A stretch of 27,336 nucleotides of DNA, taken from IMG/VR virus record IMGVR_UViG_3300024518_001076, positions 1 to 27,336 of that record; one strand, given 5' to 3'. This stretch comes from a virus. Each line of letters starts with the position of its first letter. The first letter of the stretch is position 1. This document shows positions 13,538-21,127 of the stretch, piece by piece. The notes under the pieces are model-generated. The model saw nothing but the letters and a program-made list of their open reading frames with translations. It searched no databases and had not been told where the DNA came from. The position numbers and the translations under genes were made by a program.

Positions 13538-14806
13538 CTAAGGTGTACCGAACGATTTTCCAGCGAAGAACGGGTTAAGAGCCGCATAAGCTGGACGGAA
13601 ATCAATACGTACAATCTGCTTGTTCGCATCACCATCAGCGTACTTAGAGATACGGAATTGTAAACCGTCCTCAGTAGTGGCGATAGTATCAGTGCTGTAA
13701 AGCTTCTTGATTGGTACAGAGCCAATTGAGAAAGCTTGTTTATGCCAGAACAAGTTAGGTTGAATAATAGTGCTAGCAGCACCGCCAAGAGTTACAACGT
13801 CGCCAGAAGTTAAGGCAGAGTCAACAGTATTGAATGCGCCTGCTGCTTCATAGATGCCTGGGCCAGTAATAACCAAAGTACCCGCACCAGAACCGTTAAG
13901 CGTAACGGCTTCGGTAACAGTACCGCTAAACAAGATGGCTGCGCCAGTTTCGTCAAGGATTGGCTGACGAGTTGAAAGGTTAAGACGGTTACGACCTGTG
14001 ACAGTGATGGTTTCACCAGCTGCGACCACTAAATTAGCTTGGAAACCAGCAACAGCAATTGATTGCGTCATAGTGTCCTTGGCTGATAAATAAGTGGCTG
14101 TAGGCGTAGCTGACAATGTACCTGCTCTATCTGCACCAGCGCCAGTTGTATAGCTAGGTAAGGTGGTGGCAGTCATTACCTTCATACCAGCGAACATATC
14201 AGTGATAACGGCTTTTTGGTTAGCTGACATAGAGCCAGTTTCGCCACCTAAGCTACGTTGATTACTTGCAAGTTTACGTTGGGTATAAGGGTTAGCGAAA
14301 TAACACCAGCTGTCATCCATAGGGATACCAGACGATTGCATTAACGCACCAGCTTCGGCGACTTCATCCCAAGTAGTGATACCTGTTCCAACTGTACCAG
14401 CAGCAAGTCCGGTGTTTTTCATGCAGAAGTTAGCGAAGTCAAGCTCAAGGTCAGTTTTGATACGTGTAGCCATTGGGGCTAATAGCGCGTCAAGTTGATC
14501 CATTTTCAAGGCTTCATCAGCTTCGTTAAAGTCAACGTCTACAGTGAAGTAGTCCTGCACTGTACCAGAGGCTTTACCAGTGATGATATCTGAACGACCA
14601 ACACCAGTTATGTCACCAGCAGAGGTGCGCTTAGATACATAATCAGTAGGACGTTTAAAGTCTACTGTATCGCCAGTATCAGCTCCAAATTTACCATTTA
14701 AAAGCTGAGTGTTTACGTTCTTAGAAATTACACGTCCAGACTCGAACTTGTCCAAAAATACTTTAGCGAGTTTACGTGTAAAGTTACTGTCAAAATTATT
14801 AGCCAT
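13538..14806 (-). CDS. Major capsid (coat) protein, P22 type
   Basis: A 422-residue coat protein, about the size of P22 gp5 (430). Features of the P22 coat family include the helix-rich start, the TGDTVDFKRPTDYVSKR region, DALLAPMATRIKTDLELDFA resembling the spine helix, SWCYFANPYTQRKLASNQRS, and a beta-rich inserted region (about 245-350) comparable to the P22 I-domain. The C-terminus has LQFRISKYADGDANKQIVRI. It follows the scaffold gene by 11 nt, with a strong AAAGGAG ribosome-binding site 7 nt before ATG, as expected for the most abundant protein, and is followed by a strong terminator. Confidence 0.88.
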   Translation of the reverse strand: MANNFDSNFTRKLAKVFLDKFESGRVISKNVNTQLLNGKFGADTGDTVDFKRPTDYVSKRTSAGDITGVGRSDIITGKASGTVQDYFTVDVDFNEADEALKMDQLDALLAPMATRIKTDLELDFANFCMKNTGLAAGTVGTGITTWDEVAEAGALMQSSGIPMDDSWCYFANPYTQRKLASNQRSLGGETGSMSANQKAVITDMFAGMKVMTATTLPSYTTGAGADRAGTLSATPTATYLSAKDTMTQSIAVAGFQANLVVAAGETITVTGRNRLNLSTRQPILDETGAAILFSGTVTEAVTLNGSGAGTLVITGPGIYEAAGAFNTVDSALTSGDVVTLGGAASTIIQPNLFWHKQAFSIGSVPIKKLYSTDTIATTEDGLQFRISKYADGDANKQIVRIDFRPAYAALNPFFAGKSFGTP

Positions 14807-14817
14807 GAGTGGCTCCT

Positions 14818-15639
14818 TTATTCAAATTTAGCGTTGCCGATATAATTATATTTACCAGCGTCTTTGTCTCCACCGCCTCCGTTAACTTTCGTTGCTGGTG
14901 GTGGCGCGTTGGTTTTTCTAGGCTTTAAAGCTGCAAGCTTAGGTTTGATTGCCCTTTCGATATATAAAGCCGCCTGTATTGGGGGCATAGATAATATCTT
15001 TTCAGCATCATTGTAATTAGCTGCTAGGTGCTTGGTGATTAACGCGCCTTGCTCATCATCTAAAATGTGCATGGCTACATCTTCACTAAGTCCGTAGCTG
15101 GTAACTAACTGCCCTGCTTGCTGCAACTCTTGAGTGTCGATTCCAAACGCCTTAGCTCTTTCTGTGTAGATTTGAGCTTTCTTGTTTATTTCTTCACCTT
15201 GCTTGCGTTGCTGCTCTGCCTGTTGTTGCTGCGCGTATTGGTTCTGGACGTTTTGCCCATACTCATAACGCGCATTGTTTTTGATAGATTCTTCATAAGC
15301 TGCAATCTTGGTGTCATAGTCATCATCAAACGGGTCAGGTCGCTCCATTACTTGCGGGGCTTGCTGTCTATTCTGTGCTTCGTACTCGTCAAGTTTGCGC
15401 TTATACTCTGCCGCCTCTCGCTTGGCTTGTTCAGCCTCGAAATGCTTTTGAGATATTCGCTTGTTAATTGCATCCTGATTAACTTGCTTTTCACTATCAA
15501 TGGGATTTTCTTCGTGTTCCTCATCACTATCAGTTGCTAAATCTGATGGCTCATTGGCCTCTGTAATTTCCTCGCTTTCAACTTCCTCGACATATTCGTC
15601 ATTGTCAAAAGTCGGTTCGTCACTTTGTAGCTCACTCAT
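14818..15639 (-). CDS. Scaffolding protein
   Basis: A 273-residue, highly charged protein directly upstream of the coat gene, the P22 gp8 position. The first 60 residues are very acidic (DNDEYVEEVESEEITEANEP). Residues about 60-165 are a long Gln/Glu/Lys-rich helical or coiled-coil region, and the C-terminus is basic (KPKLAALKPRKTNAPP) followed by a Gly-rich stretch. A helical body plus basic C-terminus that docks on coat is how P22-type scaffolds work. The protein would direct procapsid assembly and leave before packaging. Its promoter region is shared with the plus-strand cassette. Confidence 0.8.
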   Translation of the reverse strand: MSELQSDEPTFDNDEYVEEVESEEITEANEPSDLATDSDEEHEENPIDSEKQVNQDAINKRISQKHFEAEQAKREAAEYKRKLDEYEAQNRQQAPQVMERPDPFDDDYDTKIAAYEESIKNNARYEYGQNVQNQYAQQQQAEQQRKQGEEINKKAQIYTERAKAFGIDTQELQQAGQLVTSYGLSEDVAMHILDDEQGALITKHLAANYNDAEKILSMPPIQAALYIERAIKPKLAALKPRKTNAPPPATKVNGGGGDKDAGKYNYIGNAKFE

Positions 15640-15667
15640 GTTATTGCCCTTAAAAGGTATTTATAGC

Positions 15668-15682
15668 CGCGATACTGTCGCG
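15668..15682. repeat. Short perfect inverted repeat upstream of scaffold gene
   Basis: CGCGA-TACTG-TCGCG: five-base arms around a 5-nt spacer, in the leader between the candidate minus-strand promoter and the scaffold start. No T-run follows on either strand, so it is not an intrinsic terminator. It could be a protein-binding site or an RNA hairpin in the leader. Confidence 0.4.
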
Positions 15683-15694
15683 TACAGTTGGTTT

Positions 15695-15722
15695 ATTTTA
15701 ACACTTCATAACCCATATTCAA
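15695..15722 (-). promoter_or_regulatory. Candidate sigma70 promoter for scaffold and coat genes
   Basis: On the minus strand TTGAAT (15722-15717) and TAAAAT (15700-15695) are spaced by 16 nt, with 4/6 and 5/6 matches to consensus. The predicted start is about 50 nt upstream of the scaffold ATG. A fresh promoter is needed here because the plus-strand cassette interrupts the minus-strand operon after the portal gene, although readthrough from upstream remains possible. Confidence 0.5.
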
Positions 15723-15730
15723 AATAATAC

Positions 15731-15759
15731 TTGGCTTAGTGCAAATGATGATGTATGGT
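15731..15759 (+). promoter_or_regulatory. Weak candidate promoter for the plus-strand micro-ORF cassette
   Basis: TTGGCT (15731-15736) and TATGGT (15754-15759) with a 17-nt spacer, each matching consensus at 4 of 6 positions. One copy of a direct repeat lies in the spacer and another just downstream of the -10 box, the arrangement of an operator-controlled promoter. Strength and use are unproven. Confidence 0.35.
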
Positions 15760-15779
15760 AATGCAAATGATGCAAATAA
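15740..15779 (+). repeat. Direct repeats TGCAAATGATG in the divergent promoter region
   Basis: TGCAAATGATG occurs at 15740-15750 and again at 15762-15772, 22 bp apart (two helical turns). A third, shorter copy TGCAAATAA begins inside the second (15771-15779). They lie between the two divergent genes and overlap the weak plus-strand promoter, so they may be operator half-sites for one of the helix-turn-helix proteins encoded just downstream. Confidence 0.5.
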
Positions 15780-15791
15780 CAGGGGGTTACA

Positions 15792-15983
15792 ATGAATCCA
15801 GTTACAAGAAAAATACGCGACAAGGGATATAATCTAAACGAGTTTTGCGCTCATATGGGATATTCTCTTAGGTGGTACAGACAACACGCCAATAAAAACA
15901 ATAGGCAGGGAAAGAAAATCAGCGCGTTTGTGCATGATATGGATAAAAACAACTTTATTAATGATATGGAGATATTAAAATGA
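15792..15983 (+). CDS. Small helix-turn-helix-like protein, first gene of plus-strand cassette
   Basis: A 63-residue basic protein on the strand opposite to every surrounding structural gene. A strong ribosome-binding site (AGGGGG, 6 nt before the ATG) supports the start. The stretch GYNLNEFCAHMGYSLRWYRQ (residues about 12-31) reads as a helix-turn-helix with an aromatic recognition helix, followed by basic residues (NKNNRQGKK). A DNA-binding regulator of the cassette is the simplest interpretation. The stop overlaps the next ORF's start (ATGA). No named family recognised. Confidence 0.6.
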   Translation: MNPVTRKIRDKGYNLNEFCAHMGYSLRWYRQHANKNNRQGKKISAFVHDMDKNNFINDMEILK

Positions 15984-16048
15984 TAAAGGTTAGAACGGAC
16001 TCATTAATGGTTTACAACAAAAAAGGTAAAAGTAATGAAAAGGACTGA
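15980..16048 (+). CDS. 22-residue micro-ORF in plus-strand cassette
   Basis: A tiny ORF (MIKVRTDSLMVYNKKGKSNE plus two residues) whose ATG overlaps the preceding stop as ATGA and whose 3' end overlaps the next gene's start by 14 nt. It has no strong ribosome-binding site of its own and would depend on coupling. It may be a real peptide or only a translational bridge to the next gene. Evidence is the tight overlap arrangement alone. Confidence 0.35.
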   Translation: MIKVRTDSLMVYNKKGKSNEKD

Positions 16049-16244
16049 AGCCCCAAGCAAGATACCTAATTGGCTAGCTGTGCTGCCAAAGAATGCGAAC
16101 ATAACCACCAGGGAATTTGCTATTGCTTTAGGCGTTAGTGGAAGAACTTTGGCGCGGAGGGATACGCCGAAACCTGATTGGTTATCAGGCAGAACTTACA
16201 GAAGGAAAGCTCCGTCACGCCCATACCTTACTGGAAGGCTATGA
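16035..16244 (+). CDS. Small helix-turn-helix protein in plus-strand cassette
   Basis: A 69-residue, strongly basic protein with ribosome-binding site AAGG 8 nt before the ATG. Residues about 23-42 (ANITTREFAIALGVSGRTLA) form a clear helix-turn-helix: T-x-REFA, then ALGVSGRTL. This is followed by RRDTPKPDWLSGRTYRRK, like the wing of an excisionase/MerR-type or AlpA-type small DNA-binding protein. It could repress the cassette, act as an excisionase-like protein, or play the autorepressor role that Aca proteins have beside anti-CRISPR genes. The last idea is only an analogy. The stop overlaps the next ORF (ATGA). Confidence 0.65.
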   Translation: MKRTEAPSKIPNWLAVLPKNANITTREFAIALGVSGRTLARRDTPKPDWLSGRTYRRKAPSRPYLTGRL

Positions 16245-16303
16245 CCGTAAGAAATTACATTAGAAAGCTGATTGCTAGTGAACAACAAAAAGGTGATGAA
16301 TGA
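16241..16303 (+). CDS. 20-residue micro-ORF in plus-strand cassette
   Basis: A tiny ORF (MTVRNYIRKLIASEQQKGDE) joined upstream by an ATGA overlap and downstream by a TGATG overlap to the membrane-peptide ORF. Its 3' end contains the AAAAGGTGA ribosome-binding site of that ORF. It may encode a short amphipathic peptide or simply keep ribosomes coupled to the next start. Confidence 0.35.
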   Translation: MTVRNYIRKLIASEQQKGDE

Positions 16304-16416
16304 TGTACCTACTATTCGCTGCTGTCGGCTTCCTTGCCGCTGGCTTTACTGGTGTCGCTATTGGTGTAATAGTGGCTGTTGTGGTTGAGTTTATTTATAG
16401 GGTGTTTTGGGGTTAG
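16303..16416 (+). CDS. 37-residue single-pass membrane peptide in plus-strand cassette
   Basis: Reads MYLLFAAVGFLAAGFTGVAI, then GVIVAVVVEFIYRVFWG: one or two tightly packed hydrophobic helices with small-residue (Gly/Ala) faces and an aromatic end. The AAAAGGTGA ribosome-binding site lies a few nt upstream of the ATG, which overlaps the preceding stop. The ORF ends 4 nt before the convergent portal gene. A membrane-acting micro-protein, for example for superinfection exclusion or membrane depolarisation, is plausible, but no family is recognised. Confidence 0.55.
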   Translation: MYLLFAAVGFLAAGFTGVAIGVIVAVVVEFIYRVFWG

Positions 16417-16433
16417 CCCGCTAGCTAGGCGGG
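16417..16433. other. Hairpin between converging cassette and portal gene
   Basis: CCCGC (16417-16421) and GCGGG (16429-16433) flank a 7-nt loop, right after the plus-strand cassette's stop and covering the portal stop codon. There is no T-run on either strand, so intrinsic termination would be weak. It may nevertheless slow convergent transcription. Confidence 0.35.
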
Positions 16434-18646
16434 GTATCCGTTTCTTCCTCAAGATTATCTGATACGTTAGCATATGCCTTTGCTGTGCTTTCGTTCATTA
16501 TAGCCTCTGCGCCCATAGCCTCCTTTAATGCCTTTAATGTATCTGCTGCTAGCTTTTGAGACTCATCAAGTTGCTTTTGCATTGCCAGCATCTGCGTAAA
16601 CTGCTGGTTTTGTGCCTGCAAATCAATTTTTTCTTGGCTCTGTTGGATTTGTGCCGCATCGACATTGTATTTATCCTCTTTTTCGCGCATGAATTTCTGG
16701 ACATCTAGCTGCTGTTCTTGCTCTGCCAATGCAAGCCTTCTATTTTCCAACTCCATCTCGGCAACCTTCAACTGTTGATTAAATTGCGCCTCTTGCTGCT
16801 TGGTTTGTGCGCCCGTCTGTGCTGCTTGAGCTTTCCCCATCTCAGCTTCTGCAATTAATAAATTAGGGTCAGGCTGTGGCGGTTGGTTCTGCGCCTCTTG
16901 TGCTGCTTGCTGTTCTTCTGGTGTCATCTGGTCGAAAGGTATAACGCCATTCTGTAATTGCATAGCTCTTGCGCGTTCAGCTACTACATCCATGCCCGGC
17001 TCACTAGAGTTCTTAAGCATCACGTCACGGCTAATCTCTATAAGAGTTGGGTCAATAGCAGCATAAGCTAACATCTTGTCTGTCATAGCATCTTGGCGGT
17101 TTTTGAATGCCGCACCATAACTACAACTTACATCGTACTCGCCTACAGATAAATCGTTAACAGTGATTGCTTCGCCTGTTTGGTTGTCAATAACAACTTG
17201 GTTAAGCGTAACAATCTCGCTTTCTCCATCCTCTGCCAATATACGCTGTTGTCTTGTTGCGTCATATACTTTTGGAATAGCATTAACCAAGCACTTGCCA
17301 ACTGCCGTAAGAGTGGTTTGTATTGAGCGATAATATTTAACCGTTGAACTGTTAGACTTTTCAATCTGCTTATCAAGCGCAACACCAGATTGTAGGTTAG
17401 CATTATCCGCAAGTTGAGGGCTAAATGCCCCTGTTGCTAGGTCAATGGATTGGGCAGACATAAGGCTTAACTGTGATAGCCCAGGATTAACAGGCGCACC
17501 ACCTAAAAATTGTGGTGTCATACCTGGTAGGTTAGGGTCTATATTAAAGTCCTGCCAAGGATTGGCGTTAGTGTTGAGGGTTGATAGTGTTTTCTCATGC
17601 CCCTTACGCATTTCAGGCGTACCCCAAAACTTGGGTCGAGGTGATAATACAACTTCTTCCACTTCACGACTAAACGCCATGTTGTGTACGCGTTGCTGGT
17701 CTAACGCTTTAGCTATTGCGCCCCTGACTACGGCCTTGCCGTCAATTACTTTATGGTTAGCATAGCAACCAAACACCGGCAGACTATCAAATACTGTTTC
17801 TTCTTCTGGGCTTAACCAATCGTTACCGTCCATAATACGCTGATAGATTTTATGGGTTAGCCGCTTGCGTCTGCGAACCTCTACTATTCCATCCATTGCC
17901 AGCTCGTCAACAATCATATCAAAGTCTTCATCTGCTTTGAGTATTGCGCCGTCTGACATTTCAACTATCTCAATGGTTTCAGGTTTTTTGTAATAGCATC
18001 GGCTTATAGTAATAACGTCTGGCTTATCGTAATAGACATCAGCTTTAATATCTCTATTAACGCTCATCATCTTACCGTCTGGAAACTTGCTTTCGTATTC
18101 TTCCTTGCTTATATCGTCATCAATAAAAACGAATCGAGCATCTGAGTTATCAGCCATTACGCTAGCTTGGTCAAACCAGACACGATTTACAAAGTCTGGG
18201 ACGTAACGAATAAATAGGTCTTGGTCAAAGCTGTCACCGTCGATGTAGTCTTGCTCAATATAAACCCCAGACATACCACTAGTAACCATCATGCGACCCA
18301 TTGACGCATATGTTAGCTCTGCGCTGCTGATGTTCTCTATGTTGCGTATAATGCCTTCTAGGACTTCTGCCACATCTTTAGATGATTCACCGCTTGACGG
18401 GCTTATCTTGATAGCAAACTCGTTATCTTCTATCTCACCGCATATTGAATCAAGTATAGGATTACAACGGTCGTCAGTATAGCGAGGCTTGCCGTTCATC
18501 TTAGAGATAATATCCGGCTCCCACTGCCCGTCCTCTTTCTCTACAAAGTAAATCTGCTCACGAGCTTTGTCGCGCTCATCTTCGTTAGTGCCTTGCGACT
18601 TCTTGCGCTCGTCTGCTACTGTCTGAAAATCGTTGTAATCAATCAT
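16421..18646 (-). CDS. Portal protein, P22 type
   Basis: A 741-residue portal, close to P22 gp1 (725). It fits the P22_portal family (PF16510): an N-terminal YNDFQTVADERKKSQGTNED opening, then NPILDSICGEIEDNEFAIKI, later NHKVIDGKAVVRGAIAKALD and the QRVHNMAFSREVEEVVLSPR crown/stem region. The C-terminal about 170 residues are Gln/Ala/Glu-rich and helical (VAEMELENRRLALAEQEQQL), comparable to the P22 barrel. Twelve copies form the DNA entry/exit ring that binds TerL during packaging and the gp4-like ring afterwards. It begins 3 nt after the terL stop. Uniquely, its end meets the plus-strand cassette rather than the scaffold gene. Confidence 0.88.
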   Translation of the reverse strand: MIDYNDFQTVADERKKSQGTNEDERDKAREQIYFVEKEDGQWEPDIISKMNGKPRYTDDRCNPILDSICGEIEDNEFAIKISPSSGESSKDVAEVLEGIIRNIENISSAELTYASMGRMMVTSGMSGVYIEQDYIDGDSFDQDLFIRYVPDFVNRVWFDQASVMADNSDARFVFIDDDISKEEYESKFPDGKMMSVNRDIKADVYYDKPDVITISRCYYKKPETIEIVEMSDGAILKADEDFDMIVDELAMDGIVEVRRRKRLTHKIYQRIMDGNDWLSPEEETVFDSLPVFGCYANHKVIDGKAVVRGAIAKALDQQRVHNMAFSREVEEVVLSPRPKFWGTPEMRKGHEKTLSTLNTNANPWQDFNIDPNLPGMTPQFLGGAPVNPGLSQLSLMSAQSIDLATGAFSPQLADNANLQSGVALDKQIEKSNSSTVKYYRSIQTTLTAVGKCLVNAIPKVYDATRQQRILAEDGESEIVTLNQVVIDNQTGEAITVNDLSVGEYDVSCSYGAAFKNRQDAMTDKMLAYAAIDPTLIEISRDVMLKNSSEPGMDVVAERARAMQLQNGVIPFDQMTPEEQQAAQEAQNQPPQPDPNLLIAEAEMGKAQAAQTGAQTKQQEAQFNQQLKVAEMELENRRLALAEQEQQLDVQKFMREKEDKYNVDAAQIQQSQEKIDLQAQNQQFTQMLAMQKQLDESQKLAADTLKALKEAMGAEAIMNESTAKAYANVSDNLEEETDTPPS

Positions 18647-18649
18647 TGT

Positions 18650-20092
18650 CTAACCCCAAAAGCTGTCAAATTCTAGCGGCTTAGTATCTGCCGCTAGGTC
18701 TGGTATTTCTTCACCCATTGCCAAGCAATCAGCCATGTTAGGTGATGCTATTTTTAATTTATTCTTCATATCTTCTTTGCTCATTAGCTGTATTTTGCCA
18801 GCGCCATTGGGCTTTCTGGGTATTCTACAGACTTCTGCTCGTAATTTCTGCAATACAGGTATTTCACTACTAATGCTGATTAGCGTATCTGGATCAACAT
18901 ACTCTTTCTTAACGACTGCCCTGTATGTGTTAAAGAATCTTTCGGCCAACTTCATGTAATATTGAGCGCGCTTGTTGTAGAACATATCAGCGTTGGTCTT
19001 AGGCTTATCATTACTACCTAATGAGCCTAACCCATCATAAACGGCCTTCTTATTCTCTACAGCGTTAGAGCCTCGATACATTCTAAGTTCGCACTTAATA
19101 CCATCAAACGAATCGCCAATCTGCCTACGTAACAAAGCACCCATACCGTCACCATCCCAAACGAATAAATCAGCATTAGCTTGTATTGCTATCGCTGTGG
19201 CCTTGTCACATGCCTCATTACCGTCTGCTGCTTGAATCTCACCTATGTCGTTATACAAAATACCTTTGCGTACTGCGTAACCCGTTTCATCTGCGCCTTC
19301 ATCAGCGGGATCAAGTGTTGCTACCGTTGCGCCTGTTGGTGTTATACCTAACTTGATATGTGCGTCAATAGCAGCGTCAAACCATTCAGGTTTAATAATA
19401 GCATCTTCAACTGAGTCGTTGAATTTACCTTCCCATATCCAATCGTATTTGCTGCGAGTAAGATTCTCATAATCCCATTGACGCAATCGTTCTTGCTCTT
19501 CATTCCACCAAGGGTTGTCGCGCCAGTTAACCACTAAGATTAGGTGTAAATTATCCTCGTATCTACCATGCTTTTCTAGCTCTGATAGGTATGGAACAAT
19601 AAACCTCTGACTGAACGGGTCTGCTGATGATTGAGGGTTAGCTGTGAATATACATTTAGCCCCAGGATTACGCAGAATTGTAGGCAGTAACTTATCAATT
19701 GAGTCTTGGCTAGCCCTGTGCGCTTCCTCAAACCATGAATATTTATAATCTTGTGCTGATTGAATGGAATCAGGGTTTCTGTTAGCTCCACTGTAGCGAG
19801 TCTTTGCGCCCTCTGGGCTTATTACTGAATTTGCTTGGATGTTCCAGTTGTCTAGCTTTAATCGTTTCTGTATTGAGCCTTCAAACACCCTATGCACTGA
19901 ATCAAGAACCGAGTCTTGAAACTCACGCAAACAATAAACGTCTGCTGCTTCTGTTGCCATCTTAAATGTAAGGTAATCACCTATACCGATTGACTTGCCA
20001 GAGCCCCTACCGCCAACTATAACAATTATTTGCTGCTTGGCTGTGAATAGAGACTCTAAAGCTCGATTAATCTTTAGTAGTGGCATTGACAA
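18650..20092 (-). CDS. Terminase large subunit (Terminase_3, Sf6/P22-like)
   Basis: A 480-residue packaging ATPase and nuclease. Walker A GGRGSGKS lies at residues 27-34, Walker B with catalytic Glu in SWFEEA (119-124), and the coupling motif FTANP at 149-153. The C-terminal RNase-H-fold nuclease shows the first Asp in VATLDPADEGADETG (D261), acidic residues in DLFVWDGDGMG (about 309-317) and a late Asp in NMADCLAMG. The sequence style is that of Terminase_3 (PF04466), as in Sf6 gp2. TerL cuts concatemers and pumps DNA into the procapsid. It overlaps the terS gene by 26 nt, a usual coupling. Confidence 0.93.
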   Translation of the reverse strand: MSMPLLKINRALESLFTAKQQIIVIVGGRGSGKSIGIGDYLTFKMATEAADVYCLREFQDSVLDSVHRVFEGSIQKRLKLDNWNIQANSVISPEGAKTRYSGANRNPDSIQSAQDYKYSWFEEAHRASQDSIDKLLPTILRNPGAKCIFTANPQSSADPFSQRFIVPYLSELEKHGRYEDNLHLILVVNWRDNPWWNEEQERLRQWDYENLTRSKYDWIWEGKFNDSVEDAIIKPEWFDAAIDAHIKLGITPTGATVATLDPADEGADETGYAVRKGILYNDIGEIQAADGNEACDKATAIAIQANADLFVWDGDGMGALLRRQIGDSFDGIKCELRMYRGSNAVENKKAVYDGLGSLGSNDKPKTNADMFYNKRAQYYMKLAERFFNTYRAVVKKEYVDPDTLISISSEIPVLQKLRAEVCRIPRKPNGAGKIQLMSKEDMKNKLKIASPNMADCLAMGEEIPDLAADTKPLEFDSFWG

Positions 20093-20438
20093 ACTCTACA
20101 GTCCATTTAGCCTCAACAGCACCACCGTTAGCGCCTGTAATTTCACTCTTAACCTTAGTACCTTCCTTCCTGTCAAGCACCTTATGAGCTGTGCTAACGT
20201 CATCGTCATTAAGTGCTGAATTAATGACCTTCTTAGCCTTTAAGGACGTGTTGTTTTTAAGTATCTCTTTACGCTCCATAAACAAAGGGTTGTCATCACA
20301 ATAATTATACAAAGTGCTTTTACTTATATTGGCATTACAACAAGCCTCTAAGTCAGTACACCCCCAACTAAAGGCATCCTCTAGTTTTTGGATAACTTCC
20401 GGGGTCATTACTGTTGGCCTGCCGCCCTTATCTTTCAT
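20067..20438 (-). CDS. Terminase small subunit
   Basis: A 123-residue protein directly upstream of and overlapping terL. It starts with a basic GGRPTVMTPEVIQKLEDAFS followed by a helix-turn-helix (TDLEACCNANISKSTLYNYC, residues about 29-48), a helical oligomerisation region (SLKAKKVINSALNDDDVSTA) and a C-terminal tail that should contact TerL. This layout is standard for small terminases that recognise the pac/cos region. The packaging site cannot be pinpointed by eye. Confidence 0.85.
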   Translation of the reverse strand: MKDKGGRPTVMTPEVIQKLEDAFSWGCTDLEACCNANISKSTLYNYCDDNPLFMERKEILKNNTSLKAKKVINSALNDDDVSTAHKVLDRKEGTKVKSEITGANGGAVEAKWTVEFVNATTKD

Positions 20439-20440
20439 AC

Positions 20441-20776
20441 CTAAACAATCTCACACACGGGTAAAATATCTACCACCGAATCAAATACAGGTGCCTCTAG
20501 CTGCCCTACCGCATACGCAACTCTTAGGTAGTGCGTGTACTCGCCTTTAGTGCCGGATACTTGTAATGTGTTCTCTAGTATTTCAAGCTGTAAAGTAGTG
20601 CCTATTACGGATATACCAGAAATCAAACTGGCTGAATAAACCTCAGTACAAGTGCCCGCTAGCTTTACTCTGTACTCTGCCTCTGCAAATAAGTTAGCAT
20701 CGACAGGAGTAATACCATCAGCCGCCAATACTGGTAAGCTAATTAACTGGTAAGCGTTTTCATACAAAACAGACAT
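20441..20776 (-). CDS. Hypothetical beta-rich protein upstream of terminase
   Basis: A 111-residue protein with an alternating strand pattern (AEYRVKLAGTCTEVYSASLI, then TTLQLEILENTLQVSGTKGE and YTHYLRVAYAVG), resembling a small immunoglobulin-like or baseplate-adaptor-type domain. It has no signal peptide. It ends 2 nt before the terS start and follows two other small proteins and the esterase-type protein, all perhaps parts of one virion appendage. The family is not recognised and the role is inference. Confidence 0.55.
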   Translation of the reverse strand: MSVLYENAYQLISLPVLAADGITPVDANLFAEAEYRVKLAGTCTEVYSASLISGISVIGTTLQLEILENTLQVSGTKGEYTHYLRVAYAVGQLEAPVFDSVVDILPVCEIV

Positions 20777-20785
20777 GCTATGCCC

Positions 20786-21127
20786 CTAAGCTGGGAATGT
20801 TACAGCTAAAGCGCTGATTGAGGATGGCTGGCCAAATGTATAATCTAAGCTTGTTAAGTTTAAATCTGCCCCTGTTAAGCCTACTGTTAGAGTGTAAGTG
20901 CCTGTCCCGTCTGATAATGTTGCGCTATCTGCTGTACCTGTTTCCGCTGCGTTTACATTTGCGATTGCGTTAGCTGTTGCAACTCCACCAGTGTATGAGG
21001 CGAATCCTGCTAACGTATGAACCGCTAGTGCTGTCGCGCCATCCAATATGGTTAATGTTGCTGTGGCATAATCAGTGCCCCAATCTGTAGCCCTTGCCAC
21101 CCTTGCCGCTGTGTTACCTGTTGCCAT
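20786..21127 (-). CDS. Hypothetical phage protein, likely structural
   Basis: A 113-residue Ala/Thr-rich protein. The TATLTILDGATALAVHTLAG and TADSATLSDGTGTYTLTVGL segments recall a group of short phage proteins that describe a small beta-sandwich and lie among virion genes. It starts at an ATG that shares its last base with the preceding stop codon. No catalytic motif. Co-transcribed with the 585-residue esterase-type gene. Confidence 0.5.
   Translation of the reverse strand: MATGNTAARVARATDWGTDYATATLTILDGATALAVHTLAGFASYTGGVATANAIANVNAAETGTADSATLSDGTGTYTLTVGLTGADLNLTSLDYTFGQPSSISALAVTFPA

Noticed and set aside
16417-16433. Hairpin considered as a bidirectional intrinsic terminator.
   Set aside because: No T-run on either strand after the stem; kept only as a low-confidence hairpin.
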